Below are positions 1-10,801 of a stretch of DNA of 64,000 nucleotides, one piece after another. The stretch is from Strigops habroptila (lineage: Eukaryota > Chordata > Aves > Psittaciformes > Psittacidae). The stretch is from contig NC_044301.2 in assembly GCF_004027225.2 (NCBI RefSeq), positions 27,308,252 through 27,372,251 on the forward strand, given 5' to 3'. A model generated the notes under the pieces. That model saw nothing but the letters and a program-made list of their open reading frames with translations. It had not been told where the DNA came from and made no database searches. Position numbers and translations under genes: made by a program. Position 1 is the stretch's first letter. Each line of letters begins with the position of its first letter.

Positions 1-1410
1 TTATGTTGCCAATCTAAGTCCATCTGAGCCACTTCAATCTTAGCAGCTTTATCCACTTGTTGGTTGTTCTGGTGTTCCTCAGTGGCCCGACTCTTGGGTA
101 CATGAGCATCTACGTGGCGTACCTTCACCACCAGGTTCTGCACCCGGGCAGTGATATCTTGCCACAGTACAGCAGCCCAGATTGGTTTACCTCTGCGTTG
201 CCAGTTGCTCTGCTTCCATTGCTTCAACCACCCCCACAGGGCATTTACCACCATCCATGAGTCAGTATAGAGATAAAGTACTGGCCATTTTTCTCATTTG
301 GCAATGTCTAAGGCTAGCTGGATGGCTTTCAGCTCTGAAAACTGACTCAATTCACCCTCTCCTTCAGCAATTTCTGCAAGTTGTCACAGGGGACTCCATA
401 CAGCTGCCTTCCATCTCCGATGCTTTCCCACATTATGGCAGGACCCATCAGTAAACAAGGCATATTGCTTCTCACTTTCTGACAGTTTATTATATGGTGG
501 GACTTCTTCAGCACGCATCACCTCCTCCTCCGGTGACATTCCAAAATCTTTGCCCTCTGGCCAGTCCATGATGACTTCTAGAATTCCTGGACGACTGGGA
601 TTTCCTTTTCGAGCTCGTAGCGTAATTAGTGCGGCCCACTTACTCTATGTAGCATCGGTTGCATGATGTGTAGAGGAGACCCTGCCTTTGAACAGCCAGC
701 CCAGCACAGGCAACCGGGGTGCCGGGAGAAGCTGTGCTTCAGTGCCAATCACTTCTGAAGCATCTCAAACCCCTTCATAGGCTGCCAGTATCTCTTTTTC
801 AGTGGGAGTATAGCTGGCCTCGGATCCTCTGTATCCCCGACTCCAAAAGCCGAGGGGTCAACCTCGAGTCTCCCCTGGAGCTTTCTGCCAGAGGCTCCAG
901 GTAGGACCATTCTCCCCGGCTGTGGTATAGAGCACATTTTTCAAATCTTGTCCAGTCTGGACTGGTCCAAGAGCTACTTCATGAACTCTCATTTAATTTG
1001 TTCAAAGGAATTGAGAAAAATGCATTGGCGATATCAGTTGTGGCATCCCACTTGGCTGCCATTGACTCCAGTTCGTATTGAAGTTCTAGGATGTCCGGTA
1101 CGGCAGCACTCGATGGTGGTGTGACTTTTTTCAGGCCACGATAGTGTACTGTTAGTCTCCACTCTCCGTTAGACTTTTGCACTCGCCATATGGGGCTATT
1201 AAAGGGTGAGCAGGTCCTGCTGATCACTCCTTGGCTCTCCAGTCTATGGATCAGCTGATCAATGGAAATCTGCGAGTCTCAGTTAGTGCGATATTGCTGC
1301 CGTTGCACTGTTGTGGTCGTGATTGGTAGTTCTTCGACCTTCAGCAACCCCACAACAGAAGGATCCTCTAAGAGACCAGGCAAGGTGGACAGCTACTTTA
1401 TTTCCCCCGA
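1..1410 (-). pseudogene. pol: ERVL-like pol fragment, RT core deleted
   Basis: Read on the minus strand this is the end of protease, the N-terminal part of reverse transcriptase, then the connection and RNase H domains of an ERVL-like provirus. RNase H is recognised from the TDGSC motif (about 450-470) and close similarity to the copies at 25.4-26.7 kb and 57.0-58.3 kb. Around 1005-1015 the sequence jumps from the RNase H connection straight into the early RT segment ending NAFFSIPL, so the palm with its YIDD active site is missing. The junction shares a short AAAGG with both parents. Frameshifts and stops break the rest. It runs off the left edge of the window. This is a dead copy. Confidence 0.88.
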
Positions 1411-1666
1411 AGGAATGAAAAAGAAAGATGTGTAATTGTTAAAAATTCCAATTGCATGCCTCCCATAGTATAGAGGTGAAGACCACGCTGAGAACATATA
1501 CCAGCTCAGTTTCATGATCAATGATTCTATTGTTTTACAAGTCATTACCATGAAGTACAGCGAATCAAAAACCTTAGCCCATGCCCCAAAGCGGATAAAT
1601 GTTAAAACAGCAAACACTGGCTGCAGGTAAGGTATGACATGCTGAAACTCTGAGACCAAGCACAAC
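1411..1666 (-). pseudogene. ERVL leader with hydrophobic ORF
   Basis: The minus strand carries the segment that lies between primer site and gag in sister copies, open for 92 codons (1671-1393). It encodes the same hydrophobic protein as 18545-18847, 30905-31183 and 53553-53861, sharing features such as SEFQHV, GAWAKV and FMVM. Here it is joined directly to protease/RT sequence, so all of gag has been deleted, and the primer site and U5 end of the LTR are also lost. I recognise no cellular homologue. Confidence 0.7.
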
Positions 1667-2032
1667 ACCAATAATAATAATGATAAGGGAAATAAGAAGG
1701 GGAGAGAGTATAAAACTTAAAGGGGAAAAGGAAAAGATCTGGTCTTCCGGGTAACTCCCCCCAGTTTATATACTGGCCATGACATGCTGTGGCACAGAAT
1801 ACCCCTTTGGCTACTTTGGGTCAGTCGTCCTGTCTCTGCTTCCTCACGGCTTCCCATTTCCCTCCTCACTGGCAGAATGTGAGACTGAAAAGCCCTTGAT
1901 TGGAGTAAGCATTACTTAGCAACAACTAAAAACTTTGGTTTGTTATCAGAGGTTTTCTCAGGCTAAAGTAGAAAACACAGCACTGCACCAGATACTAAGA
2001 AGGAGAAAAATGCTGCAGCTGAACCCAGGACA
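1667..2032 (-). repeat. ERVL LTR fragment
   Basis: Part of the family's LTR in minus orientation. Its U3 end is intact (GAACCCAGGACA at 2021-2032, the reverse complement of the family start TGTCCTGGGTTC). The other end is truncated at the CCAATAATAATAATGATAAGG stretch. A TATA-like TATATAAAC equivalent lies inside. It abuts minus-strand leader on one side and plus-strand integrase on the other. Confidence 0.85.
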
Positions 2033-3030
2033 AAGCAACAAGTGGATAAAGCTGCTAAGTTTGAAGTAGCTCAGATGGATTTAGATTGTTAACATAAGGG
2101 TGAATTATTTTTACCCCGGTGGGCCCATGACATCTCAGGCCATCAAGGCAGAAATGCAACATATAGATGGGCTCGTGATCGAGGGGTGGACTTAACAATG
2201 GACACTATTGCCCACGTTATTCATGAATGTGAAACAAGTGCTGCAATTAAGCAAGCCAAGCAGTTAAAGCCTCTCTGGTATGGAAGACAATGGCTGAAGT
2301 ACAACTATGGGGAGGCCTGGCAGACTGACTCTATCACACTCCCACTGACCCACCAAGGCAAGTGCCATATGCTTACCATAGTTGAAGCAACCACCAGATG
2401 GCTGGAAACATATGCTGTGCTCCACACCACCACCCAGAACACTATCCTGGGCCTTGAGAAACAAGTCTTATGGTGACAAGGCACCCCAGAAAGAATTGAG
2501 TCAGACAACGGGACTCATTTCCGGAACAAGCTTATAGACACTTGGGCCAAACAGCATGGCATTGAGTGGGTATATCACATCCCCTACCATGCACCAGCCT
2601 CTGAGATAATCAAATGGTACAATGGGCTGTTAAAAACTACACTGAGAGCAATGGGTGGTGGGACTTTCAAACTTTGGGATACACTTTTACCAAAAGCCAC
2701 CTGGTTGGTCAACAGTAGGGGATCTGCCAACAGGGCTGGCCCAGCCCAATCAGAACTTTTACATACTCTAGAGGGGGATAAAGTTCCTGTGGTGCACATA
2801 AAGAATTTGTTGGGGAAGACAGTCTGGTTATTCCTGCTTCGGGTAAAGGCAAACCCACTTGTGGGGTTGCTTTCGTTCAGGGACCTGGATATACTTGGTG
2901 GGTAATGCAGGAAGATGGGGAAGTCCGATGTGTACCTCAAGGGGATTTAATTTTGGGGGAAAACAGCCAATGGACTCAATTGTATGCTGTTGCCTGCTCT
3001 ATAACACTTTTATAGCCCATCAGCTAGATG
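2033..3030 (+). pseudogene. pol: ERVL-like integrase fragment
   Basis: This encodes the RNase H/integrase boundary and nearly the whole integrase of the ERVL family: the HHCC-type N-terminal region (WAHD..GHQG to HECET, about 2125-2235), the core with the QTDSI and ESDNGTHF aspartates (about 2320-2520) and the E of the third motif near 2610 replaced by a changed context (ASEIIKWYN). The C-terminal domain ends with the CVPQGDLIL motif near 2930. Stop codons occur near 2090 and at 2474-2476. It begins abruptly at the border of an opposite-strand LTR, so the upstream pol is missing. Confidence 0.87.
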
Positions 3031-3486
3031 CCCGTCTCCACCATTCTGGGCTTTGAAAAGAAGATATATGCTGTTAGGATCATCAGCAGGGAATAAAGTC
3101 ATAGGAAAAACAAGCAGCAGCGGAACTGTCCTTAGGTTACCATCGACTGACCCTGTCCTCCCTCAGATCATTACCCCAACAAAGAATGAACTTTGACGAA
3201 ACCAGACAAGCTCAGCAGTGACCAGATGAGTTCAGCGATGTCATCAGCAGGCAACAACCCAATACTACACACTGTCCCTCCTGCCCTGAAAGACTGTTAC
3301 AAGAGATGGAGCCTTACATCATGGACTGAATGAACTCAGCAAACTTTATAGGGATGGTCCACGGCCTAAGGAATGATATCTCTTTGTGTTTGTGTATGTA
3401 TATATATATGAGACAAAAAGCGATGGTATGTTGAAAAATGTGGGATCTGAGCATGATGTGAATGGTATGGAATAAGGGGTGGATAC
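3031..3486 (+). other. ERVL 3' untranslated region, no env
   Basis: The stretch between integrase and LTR is about 450 bases in this family and carries no env-like ORF. It contains a short TATATATA run (3399-3410) and ends in a purine-rich tract (AATAAGGGGTGGATAC at 3471-3486), the likely polypurine primer for plus-strand DNA. The same arrangement is seen in minus orientation at 24049-24480 and 38354-38900. Confidence 0.7.
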
Positions 3487-4110
3487 TGTCTTGGTTTCAG
3501 CTGTAGCAGTTTTTTTTCTCCTTCCTGGTAGCTGGTGCAGTGCTGTGTTTTTGACTTTAGTCTGGGAACAACGCTGATAACACACCGATGTTTTTAGTTC
3601 TTGCTAAGTAATGTTTACTCCGATCATGGACTTTCTCAGTCTCATGCTCCGCCATTGAGGAGGGGCATGGGAAGCTGTGAGGAAACAGAGACAGGAAACC
3701 TGACCCAAACTGGCCAAAGGGGTATTCCATACCACAGCACGTCATGCCCCGTATATAAACTGGGGGGAGTTACCCGGAAGGCCCAGATCGCCGCTTGGGT
3801 TGGGCTGGGTATCGGTCGGTGTGTGGTGAGCAATTGTATTGTGCATCACTTGTGTTTATTTTTTTCTTTTCCTTTTCCACTTTTAGTTTTATATTCTCTC
3901 CCCTTGTTATTTCCCTTATCATTATTATTATTGGTGGTAGCAGTAGTGGTTTTGTATTGTACCTTAGTTACTGGACTGTTCTTATCTCAACCCATGGGAT
4001 TTACATTCTTTTGATTCTCCTCCCTATCCTTCCGGGAGTGGGGCGGGGGGCCGGGAAGAAGGGGGTGGAGTGAGTGAGTGGCTGCATGGTTCTGAGTTAC
4101 CCATTGGGCT
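3487..4110 (+). repeat. ERVL 3' LTR
   Basis: The LTR starts TGTCTTGGTTTCAGC at 3487 directly after the polypurine tract and carries TATATAAAC near 3752. It retains a pyrimidine-rich segment (about 3845-3895) that is absent from several other copies in the window, so it belongs to a longer LTR subtype. The last bases, normally GGGCTCAAACCACGACA, are lost after about 4110. Confidence 0.87.
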
Positions 4111-5038
4111 TTGTAAATTTTCACTGACATGTATAAATCCCCTTCTGAAAGTAAATAAAACTTTATTTTAGCAAAGAACAAACACAGATGCATTAATCAA
4201 AAGTCAACTATATATGTCATGTCAGCAGCTAAGGAATAACAAAGACCTATACTCCTTTAGGGTAATGTCAGCTTCCTATAGGATCCAGCATTCTAATGAA
4301 CTGTCAGAGCCTGAGTACTAACAGTGAAAACACAACCAAACAACAACCAAATAGGGTCTTTTAAAGCTGTAGCCTGAAGACAAGTTCAGTCTCTGCCATT
4401 AGGCTTTCAGGACCTAAAAGCATCTTGCTTTTGGGTTGATAATTACAGTGTGCTGAGCCAAGCAGCTGTCACAGAGGAACAGGAGCTGCCCAAACACAGC
4501 AAAAGGCATAGAAGTTTACTGGCTGATTTATCACACCATAATTAACTTAGTTACAGACTTTTGAGACATGGAAATGAAAGACAGAAAGAGGGAGTAAAAA
4601 GAAGGAAAGGGAAGAAATGGTTCAAAGAGCTTTGAACATTTTTACCAGTAAGTTTCCAAGAAAAAGGAAAACACTAGGAAAGATTGAATTGACGAAGGCC
4701 CTCCCACAGCCCATGGTTTCTGGAGAAGTAGCTGATTGATAGGCAGATACTCAAGAGACGTATTTCCCAAAGCACACAGATGCAATGTCTATAGAGATGC
4801 GAACCCTCTCTGAAAGGCAGCACACGTGCATACCACAGCAAACAAGAATGGCAGAAAATGCTGAATGAACATTCAGGATCTAGCATACTATGTCAGTATA
4901 ACAAACATGACAAACAAGATTGTTACACTCATAAGCAGGCTAAGATGGACGCAACAACCAATTAGAACCTTTTTAATTTTATGGTGATAACTAGCACAAA
5001 TGTATGGTAGCCTTTATAGATATTATCATAAATCATGG
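4111..5038. other. No recognisable feature
   Basis: About 930 bases of A/T-leaning sequence between two LTRs. I see no long ORF, splice-flanked exon, repeat tail or RNA gene. It may be host DNA or a very old repeat. Confidence 0.5.
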
Positions 5039-6232
5039 TGTCCTGGTTTTGGCTGGAATAGAGTTAATTTTCTTCCTAGAAGTTGGTACAGTGCTGTGTT
5101 TTGGCTTTAGTCTGAGAAGGAGGTGATCCTGCCCTTCTATTTTGCTCTCATGAGACCCCACTTGGAGTACTGTGTGCAGTTCTGGTGTCCTCAACATAAG
5201 AAGGACATGGAGCTGTTGGAGCAAGTCCAGAGGAGGAGGGCCATGAGGATGATAAGGAGGCTGGAGCACCTCCCGTATGAAGACAGGCTGAGAAAGTTGG
5301 GGCTGTTCAGCCTGGAGAAGAGAAGGCTGTGTGGAGACATAGCAGCTTTCCAGTATCTGAAGGGGACCTACAAGGATGCTGGGGAGGGACTCTTCCTTAG
5401 GGACTGTATTGACAGGACAAGGGCTAACGGGTTCAAACTTAAACAGGGGAAGTTCAGGTTAGATATAAGGAAGAAGTTCTTTACTGTGAGGTTGGTGAGG
5501 CAAAGGAACAGGTTGCCCAAGGAAGTTTGTGAATGCTTCATCCCTGGCAGTGTTCAAGGCCAAGTTGGACAGAGCCTTGGGTGACATGGTCTAGGGTGAG
5601 GCATCCCTGCCCATGGCAGGGTGGTTGGATTTAGATGATCTTAAGGTCCTTTCCAACCCTAACTATTCTATGATTCTACGATTCTATGATTCTGTGATAA
5701 TGCTGATAACACACCAATGTTTTAGTTGTTGCTGCTAAGTAATGCTTACTCTGATCAAGGACTTTTCAGTCTCTCATGCTCTGCTAGCGAGTAGGGGCAC
5801 AGGAAGCCAGGAGGGAGCAGAGACAGGACACCTGACCCAAAGTAGCCAAAGGGCTTTTCCATACCATAGCACATCATGCCCAGTATATAAACTGGGGGGA
5901 GTTACCCGGAAGGAACCAATCGCTGCTTGGGGATGGGCTGAATATCAGTCATTGGGTGGTGAGCAACTGTATTGTGCATCACTGTTGTTTATTGTTTGAG
6001 GTTTTTTCCTTTCCCCTTTAGTTTCATATCTCTCTCTTTGTTATTCCCCTTATTAGAAATAGTATTAGGATTAGGATTATATTGTACTTTATTTTAGTTA
6101 GTAAGCTCTTCTTATCTCAACCTGCGGCTTTTACATTCTTTTGATTCTCCTCCCCATCCCACAAAGGGAGGGGGGAAGGGGAGCAAGCGGCTGTGTGGTA
6201 CTCTAGTTGCTGGCTGGGTTTAAACCACAACA
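5039..6232 (+). repeat. ERVL solo LTR split by a CR1
   Basis: The LTR begins TGTCCTGGTTTTGGC at 5039, is interrupted at 5119-5697 by a CR1, and resumes TAATGCTGATAACACACC to end at TTTAAACCACAACA (6232). It is a diverged subtype of the ERVL LTR. No internal region follows, so it is a solo LTR. I could not find a convincing 5-bp target duplication (CATGG on the left, GACAT on the right), probably because of age. Confidence 0.82.
5119..5697 (+). mobile_element. CR1 LINE, 5'-truncated 3' end
   Basis: A 579-bp CR1 fragment encodes the C-terminal end of the ORF2 protein (motifs [11 protein letters not shown] and RLDIRKKFF), followed by the short 3' UTR and the terminal CR1 signature of repeated ATTCTATG/ATTCTACG octamers (5667-5690). 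It landed inside an older LTR, so it is younger than that LTR. The reading frame is open for 153 codons but lacks endonuclease and RT. Confidence 0.92.
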
Positions 6233-6662
6233 GACATCCATATTTCTCCCCTGTGCTCTATTCTGAGAAACTACAATCCATGGGCGGAAGTGAACAGGCT
6301 GCGCAGCATTAGAGAAGATGGAGAAGGGAGATAGGATTTTCTCTGAGATAGAGCACCTTGAAGAGCCTCACACCCCATTTGCAGCAGAGATGCAGCCAAT
6401 GTCCAGCCCTAGTAAAATAGTAAGTTCAACCCCTAGAGAAGGTCCCTTCCAGTCCTAACCATTCTATGATTCTATGATGGAAGCTGGTGACTTCTGGCAC
6501 CAAGAGGAAGCCTCCTGCCCCACCTAAGGCTTTGCAATTGAAAAATAGTTTCAGCGCCCTCAGAGTTGAAGAGGACCCACATGTGCCTACAAGCAAAGGA
6601 CCTGGTCTACTAACCCTAAACCATGCAAGAACACCAGGAAAAAGTGGCAAGTTATCACGGGA
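6233..6662 (+). mobile_element. Probable CR1 ORF1 remnant with short CR1 tail inside
   Basis: Reading plus strand, 6480-6662 encodes a basic, proline-rich stretch (KRKPPAPPKAL, then NSFSALRVEEDP) of the type found in CR1 ORF1 proteins upstream of their esterase-like domain; 6260-6434 may be its upstream part. Between them at about 6435-6479 lies a 45-bp piece ending CATTCTATGATTCTATG, which looks like a severely truncated CR1 3' end. The assignment of the flanks to ORF1 is tentative. Confidence 0.45.
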
Positions 6663-7886
6663 TCATAGAAACATAGAATAGTTTGGGTTGGAAGGGACCT
6701 TCAAATGTCATTTAGTCCAACCCCTCTGCAATGACCAGAGACATCTTCAGTTAGATCGGGTTGCCCAGAACCACATCCAGCTTGGCCTTGAATGTCTCCA
6801 GGGATGGCACATCTACCACCTCTCTGGGCAACCCATGCCAGTATTTTACCACCCTCGTTGTAAAGAATTTCTTCCTCACATCCAGTCTGAATCTCCCCTC
6901 TTTTAGTTTAAAGCCATTACCCCTTCTCCTATCACAACAGGCCCTGCTAAAAAGTCTTATCCCGTCTTTCTTATAGGCCCCTTTAAGAATTGAAAGGCCG
7001 CAATAAGGTCTCCCCGGGGTCTTCTCTTCTCCAGTCTGAACAACCCTGACTCAGCCATTCCTCCTCTGATCAGTTTTGTGGACCTTCTCTGGACCTTCTC
7101 CAACAGGTCCATATCTGTCCTGTACTGAGGACTCCAGAGCTGGATGCAATACTCCAGGTGGGCTCTCACCAGAGCAGAGTAGAGGTGCAGAATCACCTTC
7201 CTTGACCTGTTGGCCTTCTGGGCTGTAAGTGCACATTGCTGGCTCATATCCAATTTCTCATCCACCAGTACCCACAAGTCCTTCTCCTCAGGGGTACTAT
7301 GAATCCCTTCATCCCCCAGCCTGCACTTGAACCCATCGAACCTCATGAGGTTCACATGGGCCCACCTCTCGAGCCTGTCCAAGTCCCACTGGATAGCTGG
7401 ATAGCTTCCTGTCCCTCAGGTGTGTCAACCACTACCCTCTGGATCTGATCATCCAGCCAATTCCTCACCCACCGAACAGTCCACACATCAAATCCATATC
7501 TCTCCAATTTAGAGAGAAGGATGTTGTGGGGGACCGTGTCAAAGGCTTTACAGAAGGCCAGATAGACAACATCCATAGTCCTTCCTTTGCTGATGTAGTA
7601 ACTCCATCATAGAAGGCCACTAGGTTGGTCAGGCAGGACTTGCCCTTGGTGAAGCCATGCTGGCTGGCTCGAATCACCTCCCTGTCTACTATGTGCCTTA
7701 GCATGGATCCTAGATTCCAAGATCTTCCCAGTCACACAGGTGAGGCTGACAGGTTGGTAGTTCCCAGGGTTCCCAGGGTCCTCCTTTCTACCCAGGAACC
7801 TCACATGATCGCCATGATTTCTCAAATATCATGGAGAGTGGCTTGGCAACTGCATCGGCCAATTCCCTCAGGACTCTGGGATGGAT
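6663..7886 (-). mobile_element. CR1 LINE, 3' portion, split by a provirus
   Basis: A minus-strand CR1 starts at its 3' tail (TCATAGAAACATAGAATAG near 6663) and runs through the RT C-terminal and palm regions towards the endonuclease/RT linker. Recognisable pieces include [11 protein letters not shown] (about 7515-7550) and [11 protein letters not shown] (about 7130-7165). Frameshifts break the ORF2 frame repeatedly. The element is cut at 7886 by the class II provirus and resumes at 11173; ATGGAT is duplicated at the cut. Confidence 0.9.
7881..7886. repeat. 6-bp target-site duplication, left
   Basis: ATGGAT precedes the provirus and is repeated exactly at 11173-11178, inside a CR1. A 6-bp duplication is typical of class II (alpha/beta-like) integrases. 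Confidence 0.92.
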
Positions 7887-8254
7887 TGTGGGAGAGGATA
7901 GAAACTATTTGATTATTGCCAAAGAGAAGTAACTGCTTGGCTGGAGAAGAAAGAGTTAAAGAAGAAACAAAGTACATTGTGCAATCAAGCAGAGTGACCC
8001 AGCTGGACAGAAGCAGGAGAACAGAAAGATAAGGAACTGGTTATTTTGGGACTGTTTGTGAAATGACGAAGAATGTTGAAAAAACAAAACTAAACCGGGA
8101 ACTAAACATGATGTGCTAAAAATAGCTTGGTATAAAAGTTAGAGCAATAGGCTAAAAATAGCTTTTGCTAGAATGGTGTAAAAGCTAGAGCATTAGGTAA
8201 TAAAGTGATTCACTGCATGAAGATGCTCTGAGTCCATGCCCTTCATACGCCACA
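7887..8254 (+). repeat. Class II ERV 5' LTR
   Basis: A 368-bp LTR runs from TGTGGGAGAGG to ACGCCACA. It has a TATA box at 8131-8137, a second mutated TATA-like site (TGTAAAAG, near 8177) in a duplicated module, and AATAAA at 8199-8204. It matches the 371-bp copy at 10802-11172 with roughly 20 differences by eye, so the insertion is not recent. Confidence 0.93.
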
Positions 8255-8256
8255 AA

Positions 8257-8274
8257 TGGCGCCTGAACAGGGAC
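8257..8274 (+). promoter_or_regulatory. Primer-binding site, tRNA-Lys3-like
   Basis: TGGCGCCTGAACAGGGAC begins two bases after the LTR. It is one base away from the primer site complementary to tRNA-Lys3 used by lenti- and betaretroviruses. Confidence 0.88.
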
Positions 8275-8605
8275 CTCAAAGAGACAGCAACGGCTGTACC
8301 GGTGGCGTAGCTCAGCCAAACAGCGGAGCTGAAAGAAAGCTCAAGGTGCACCATAATTGCCATTCTGCAGGACAGAAGGTAAGCGGCCGAGAACACGATG
8401 GGGAACACTATCACTCAGAGCACAAATGGCTGCCCGAACTGGGACATGAATAGGAGGCTCACAGAGCCCGAACCGGTGGCGTAGCCTGACTGAACCAGGA
8501 GCTACAGAGACTTTGATATTGTGCACCCATCACTGTTAAGAAGGTGAGCGGTCGGGAACCACGGGAGAGAAGCTATCCTGAGATCAGCAGCGCAGTCTGG
8601 AAGTA

Positions 8606-9182
8606 ATGTGCTGTCTGCTTGAAGCTCACCATTGTCCCATATCGGGTCCACAACTTGTGACTTTGTTAGAATGGATCCGTGATAAAGTGCCTGACTTTCC
8701 AGCTGGTGGCACTTTCCAAATCCCCGCTTGGCAAATTGTTGGTAAACGGCTGCATGATGCTGCTTCAAATGGGGACCCCACAGCAGGGAAGCATTTGGCA
8801 ACCTGGTGGCAGATCCTGGCCACTTTTCGCCAGGTACAGACCAGCGCTGCCACTGATGCCGTCACATCTAAGGAAGCTACCGATGCTCGTGAGGGGCTAA
8901 AATCTCCTGAAGCCTCATCACCAGCTGCCCTCCCTGCACCCCCTTCTGTCTCCCCCATCTGTGCCTCCTTTGTCATCGCAGTCCTTGCCGCTGATCATGA
9001 TGATCCTCGCAGCGCAAGCGCCTCTATCAAAAACGGCTGAGTTGGGTGATGACCCTGATAACCCTGATAATCCTGATGACCCTACAGACCCCTTTGATTC
9101 TGGCTTTGTAGGTCCAGAGAAGAAGCCAGACTTGTTTCCTCCTCCTGCTGAGTTGCAGACATTTACAGGGAAGCAGAGGTGA
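8606..9182 (+). pseudogene. gag: Truncated class II gag (matrix part)
   Basis: An open frame of 144 codons (8606-9040) encodes a matrix-like segment, with LLEWIRDKVPDFP and WQIVGKRLHDA resembling the N-terminal domain of alpha/betaretroviral Gag. It then becomes Ala/Pro/Ser-rich. A shifted frame (8961-9182) continues into a PDNPDNPDD acidic repeat and a proline-rich end. Capsid, nucleocapsid, protease, pol and env are absent: after about 9300 the sequence becomes an A-run and then unrelated A/T-rich DNA. The start codon is uncertain. Gag would drive particle assembly and RNA packaging in an intact virus; this one cannot. Confidence 0.72.
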
Positions 9183-9398
9183 GGTCTGGAGGACCGATGG
9201 CAGGACTGCAGGCAGGAAGCTCTTAAGCGAGGGGACATGGGGGTAGCAGTGGCATGCCCAGTTGTCTATCGGCCGCACCAGGCTCCCTCAAAGACATGTT
9301 AAATGAAAATTAAAAAAAAAAAGGGGGAACCGGGATCAAGACTCCCCACAAGATAGACTATGGAAAGCCACATTCGTCTTGAACTTTTTATATCGTAA

Positions 9399-9421
9399 TG
9401 GCTAGCTCAGTCGGTAGAGCA
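9399..9421 (+). other. tRNA-Lys-like 5' fragment
   Basis: These 23 bases match the D-arm half of vertebrate tRNA-Lys(CUU), including the A-box TAGCTCAGTCGG, with one mismatch by eye. No anticodon arm, B-box or acceptor match follows, so this is a fragment, not a tRNA gene. The provirus around it uses a tRNA-Lys primer, which hints at capture during reverse transcription. Confidence 0.65.
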
Positions 9422-9479
9422 GTTGGGGGGCATTGCACATTTGCTAGGCTCTCTTTCTTTCACCCCAACAACTCAGCCA

Positions 9480-10780
9480 TAACAGCATGGAAGTTACGCC
9501 ACATCTTTATATGCACCTTTGTGTTAAAATAATTAAAAACTTATTAAAATTAGTTGTTCCATATGCTATATGGAAATACAATTATTAAATTGCTATATGA
9601 ATAGACACAGTGAGAGTAAGGGCTGTGCACATGTGTGCGTGTGTGTGAGCACTTGCACATGCATCTGTGTGGTGTAACAAACATACATTGTGCATAATGC
9701 ATAATGGATATTAAACACAGACCTTTATAACAGTAAAATATATAATTATAGACACATGAATATAAACCTAGATTATTAAAGCCTGTTAAGTACGCTGTAT
9801 GAATATATATTTATATTATTTATAGCTGTATATGCAACAATATATAGACATCTAGATACACAGAGTGTGCAGGCATATGGATGTATTATGACAAATTGTG
9901 TGCATAATACACAGCATTTATCATAAAAACCCCCTTTAAAACAATAAAAGCTTTAAAAATATATATTTTAAAGCCATATTTAATTAGTAAATTCTGATGA
10001 TATGAGGTGTGGTGTGTATTATAACAAATATAGTGTGTGTGTATAAAAAAATATATAGTCATAGTAAATGCTGCTAAATACATGTTATGACAGTGTAATT
10101 ACCCAATTTAAACCGATATGGATCTACAGCTATGTAGAGAGCTCAATGTGCATCTGTGTGTCTGTGTGTGTCTGTTAGAACAAATACACTTTGTGTCTCA
10201 TTAAAGCCGGCATTTATATTGATAAAATCTACTATATGTATTGATAAATATAAAGCTAACCTTTAACAATAAATACTGCTAAATATGGTTTATGAAAATA
10301 GAATTTTAAAATGTTTTTCAACAGCCACATTTTTTTAATGTTGGTACATAAGTATGTTAAAATATATCAATTCACTTTTATATATTATCTAGATAAAACT
10401 AACAAGCAGGTGCATGCACATGGGGGGGGCTGAGCAAGAGCATGATTGTGTCTGTGTTATTTAAGCATGGGTGTGAGGATTTTAATGGAATGTGTTACAT
10501 GAATCTAAGCGACCACTCAGAATCAATTCATAAGAGTATCCAAAAATTGAAAGATTTAAACAAAGACTTGCAGCTAAATCAAAAATGAAACACTTTTGGT
10601 CTGTTTTCATGGCTCAGGAATTTTGGACCATGGGTCAAAAATATCTCAGGGTTTATTTTAATAGCTCTGATTGCTGTGTCAATGATTGTATTATGTCTTC
10701 CCTGTCTTTTTTCTTCAATCGAATGAAGTATGAATCAGGTTATGGTCACACAGTTATATGCGAACCTTGCCCCTTCCACA
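9480..10780 (+). other. A/T-rich non-viral filler inside provirus
   Basis: About 1.3 kb of A/T-rich sequence with TGTG-rich runs occupies the place of pol and env. A loosely repeated block (a TGT-rich run, then ACAAA, GTGTGCATAAT-like and ATAAA words) recurs near 9672, 9885, 10017 and 10170. No retroviral protein motif is visible in any frame. A 66-codon frame at 10585-10785 matches nothing I recognise. Confidence 0.5.
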
Positions 10781-10786
10781 GATAAA

Positions 10787-10801
10787 TAAAGAAGGGGGAG
10801 A
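10787..10801 (+). promoter_or_regulatory. Polypurine tract
   Basis: The purine-rich AATAAAGAAGGGGGAGA-type run ends directly against the 3' LTR, as expected for the plus-strand primer. Confidence 0.85.

Noticed and set aside
3031..3486. env gene in the ERVL elements
   Set aside because: All copies have only about 430-450 bases between integrase and LTR, with no shared frame.
9394..9430. Functional tRNA-Lys gene
   Set aside because: Only the D-arm half matches; no anticodon arm, B-box or acceptor pairing.
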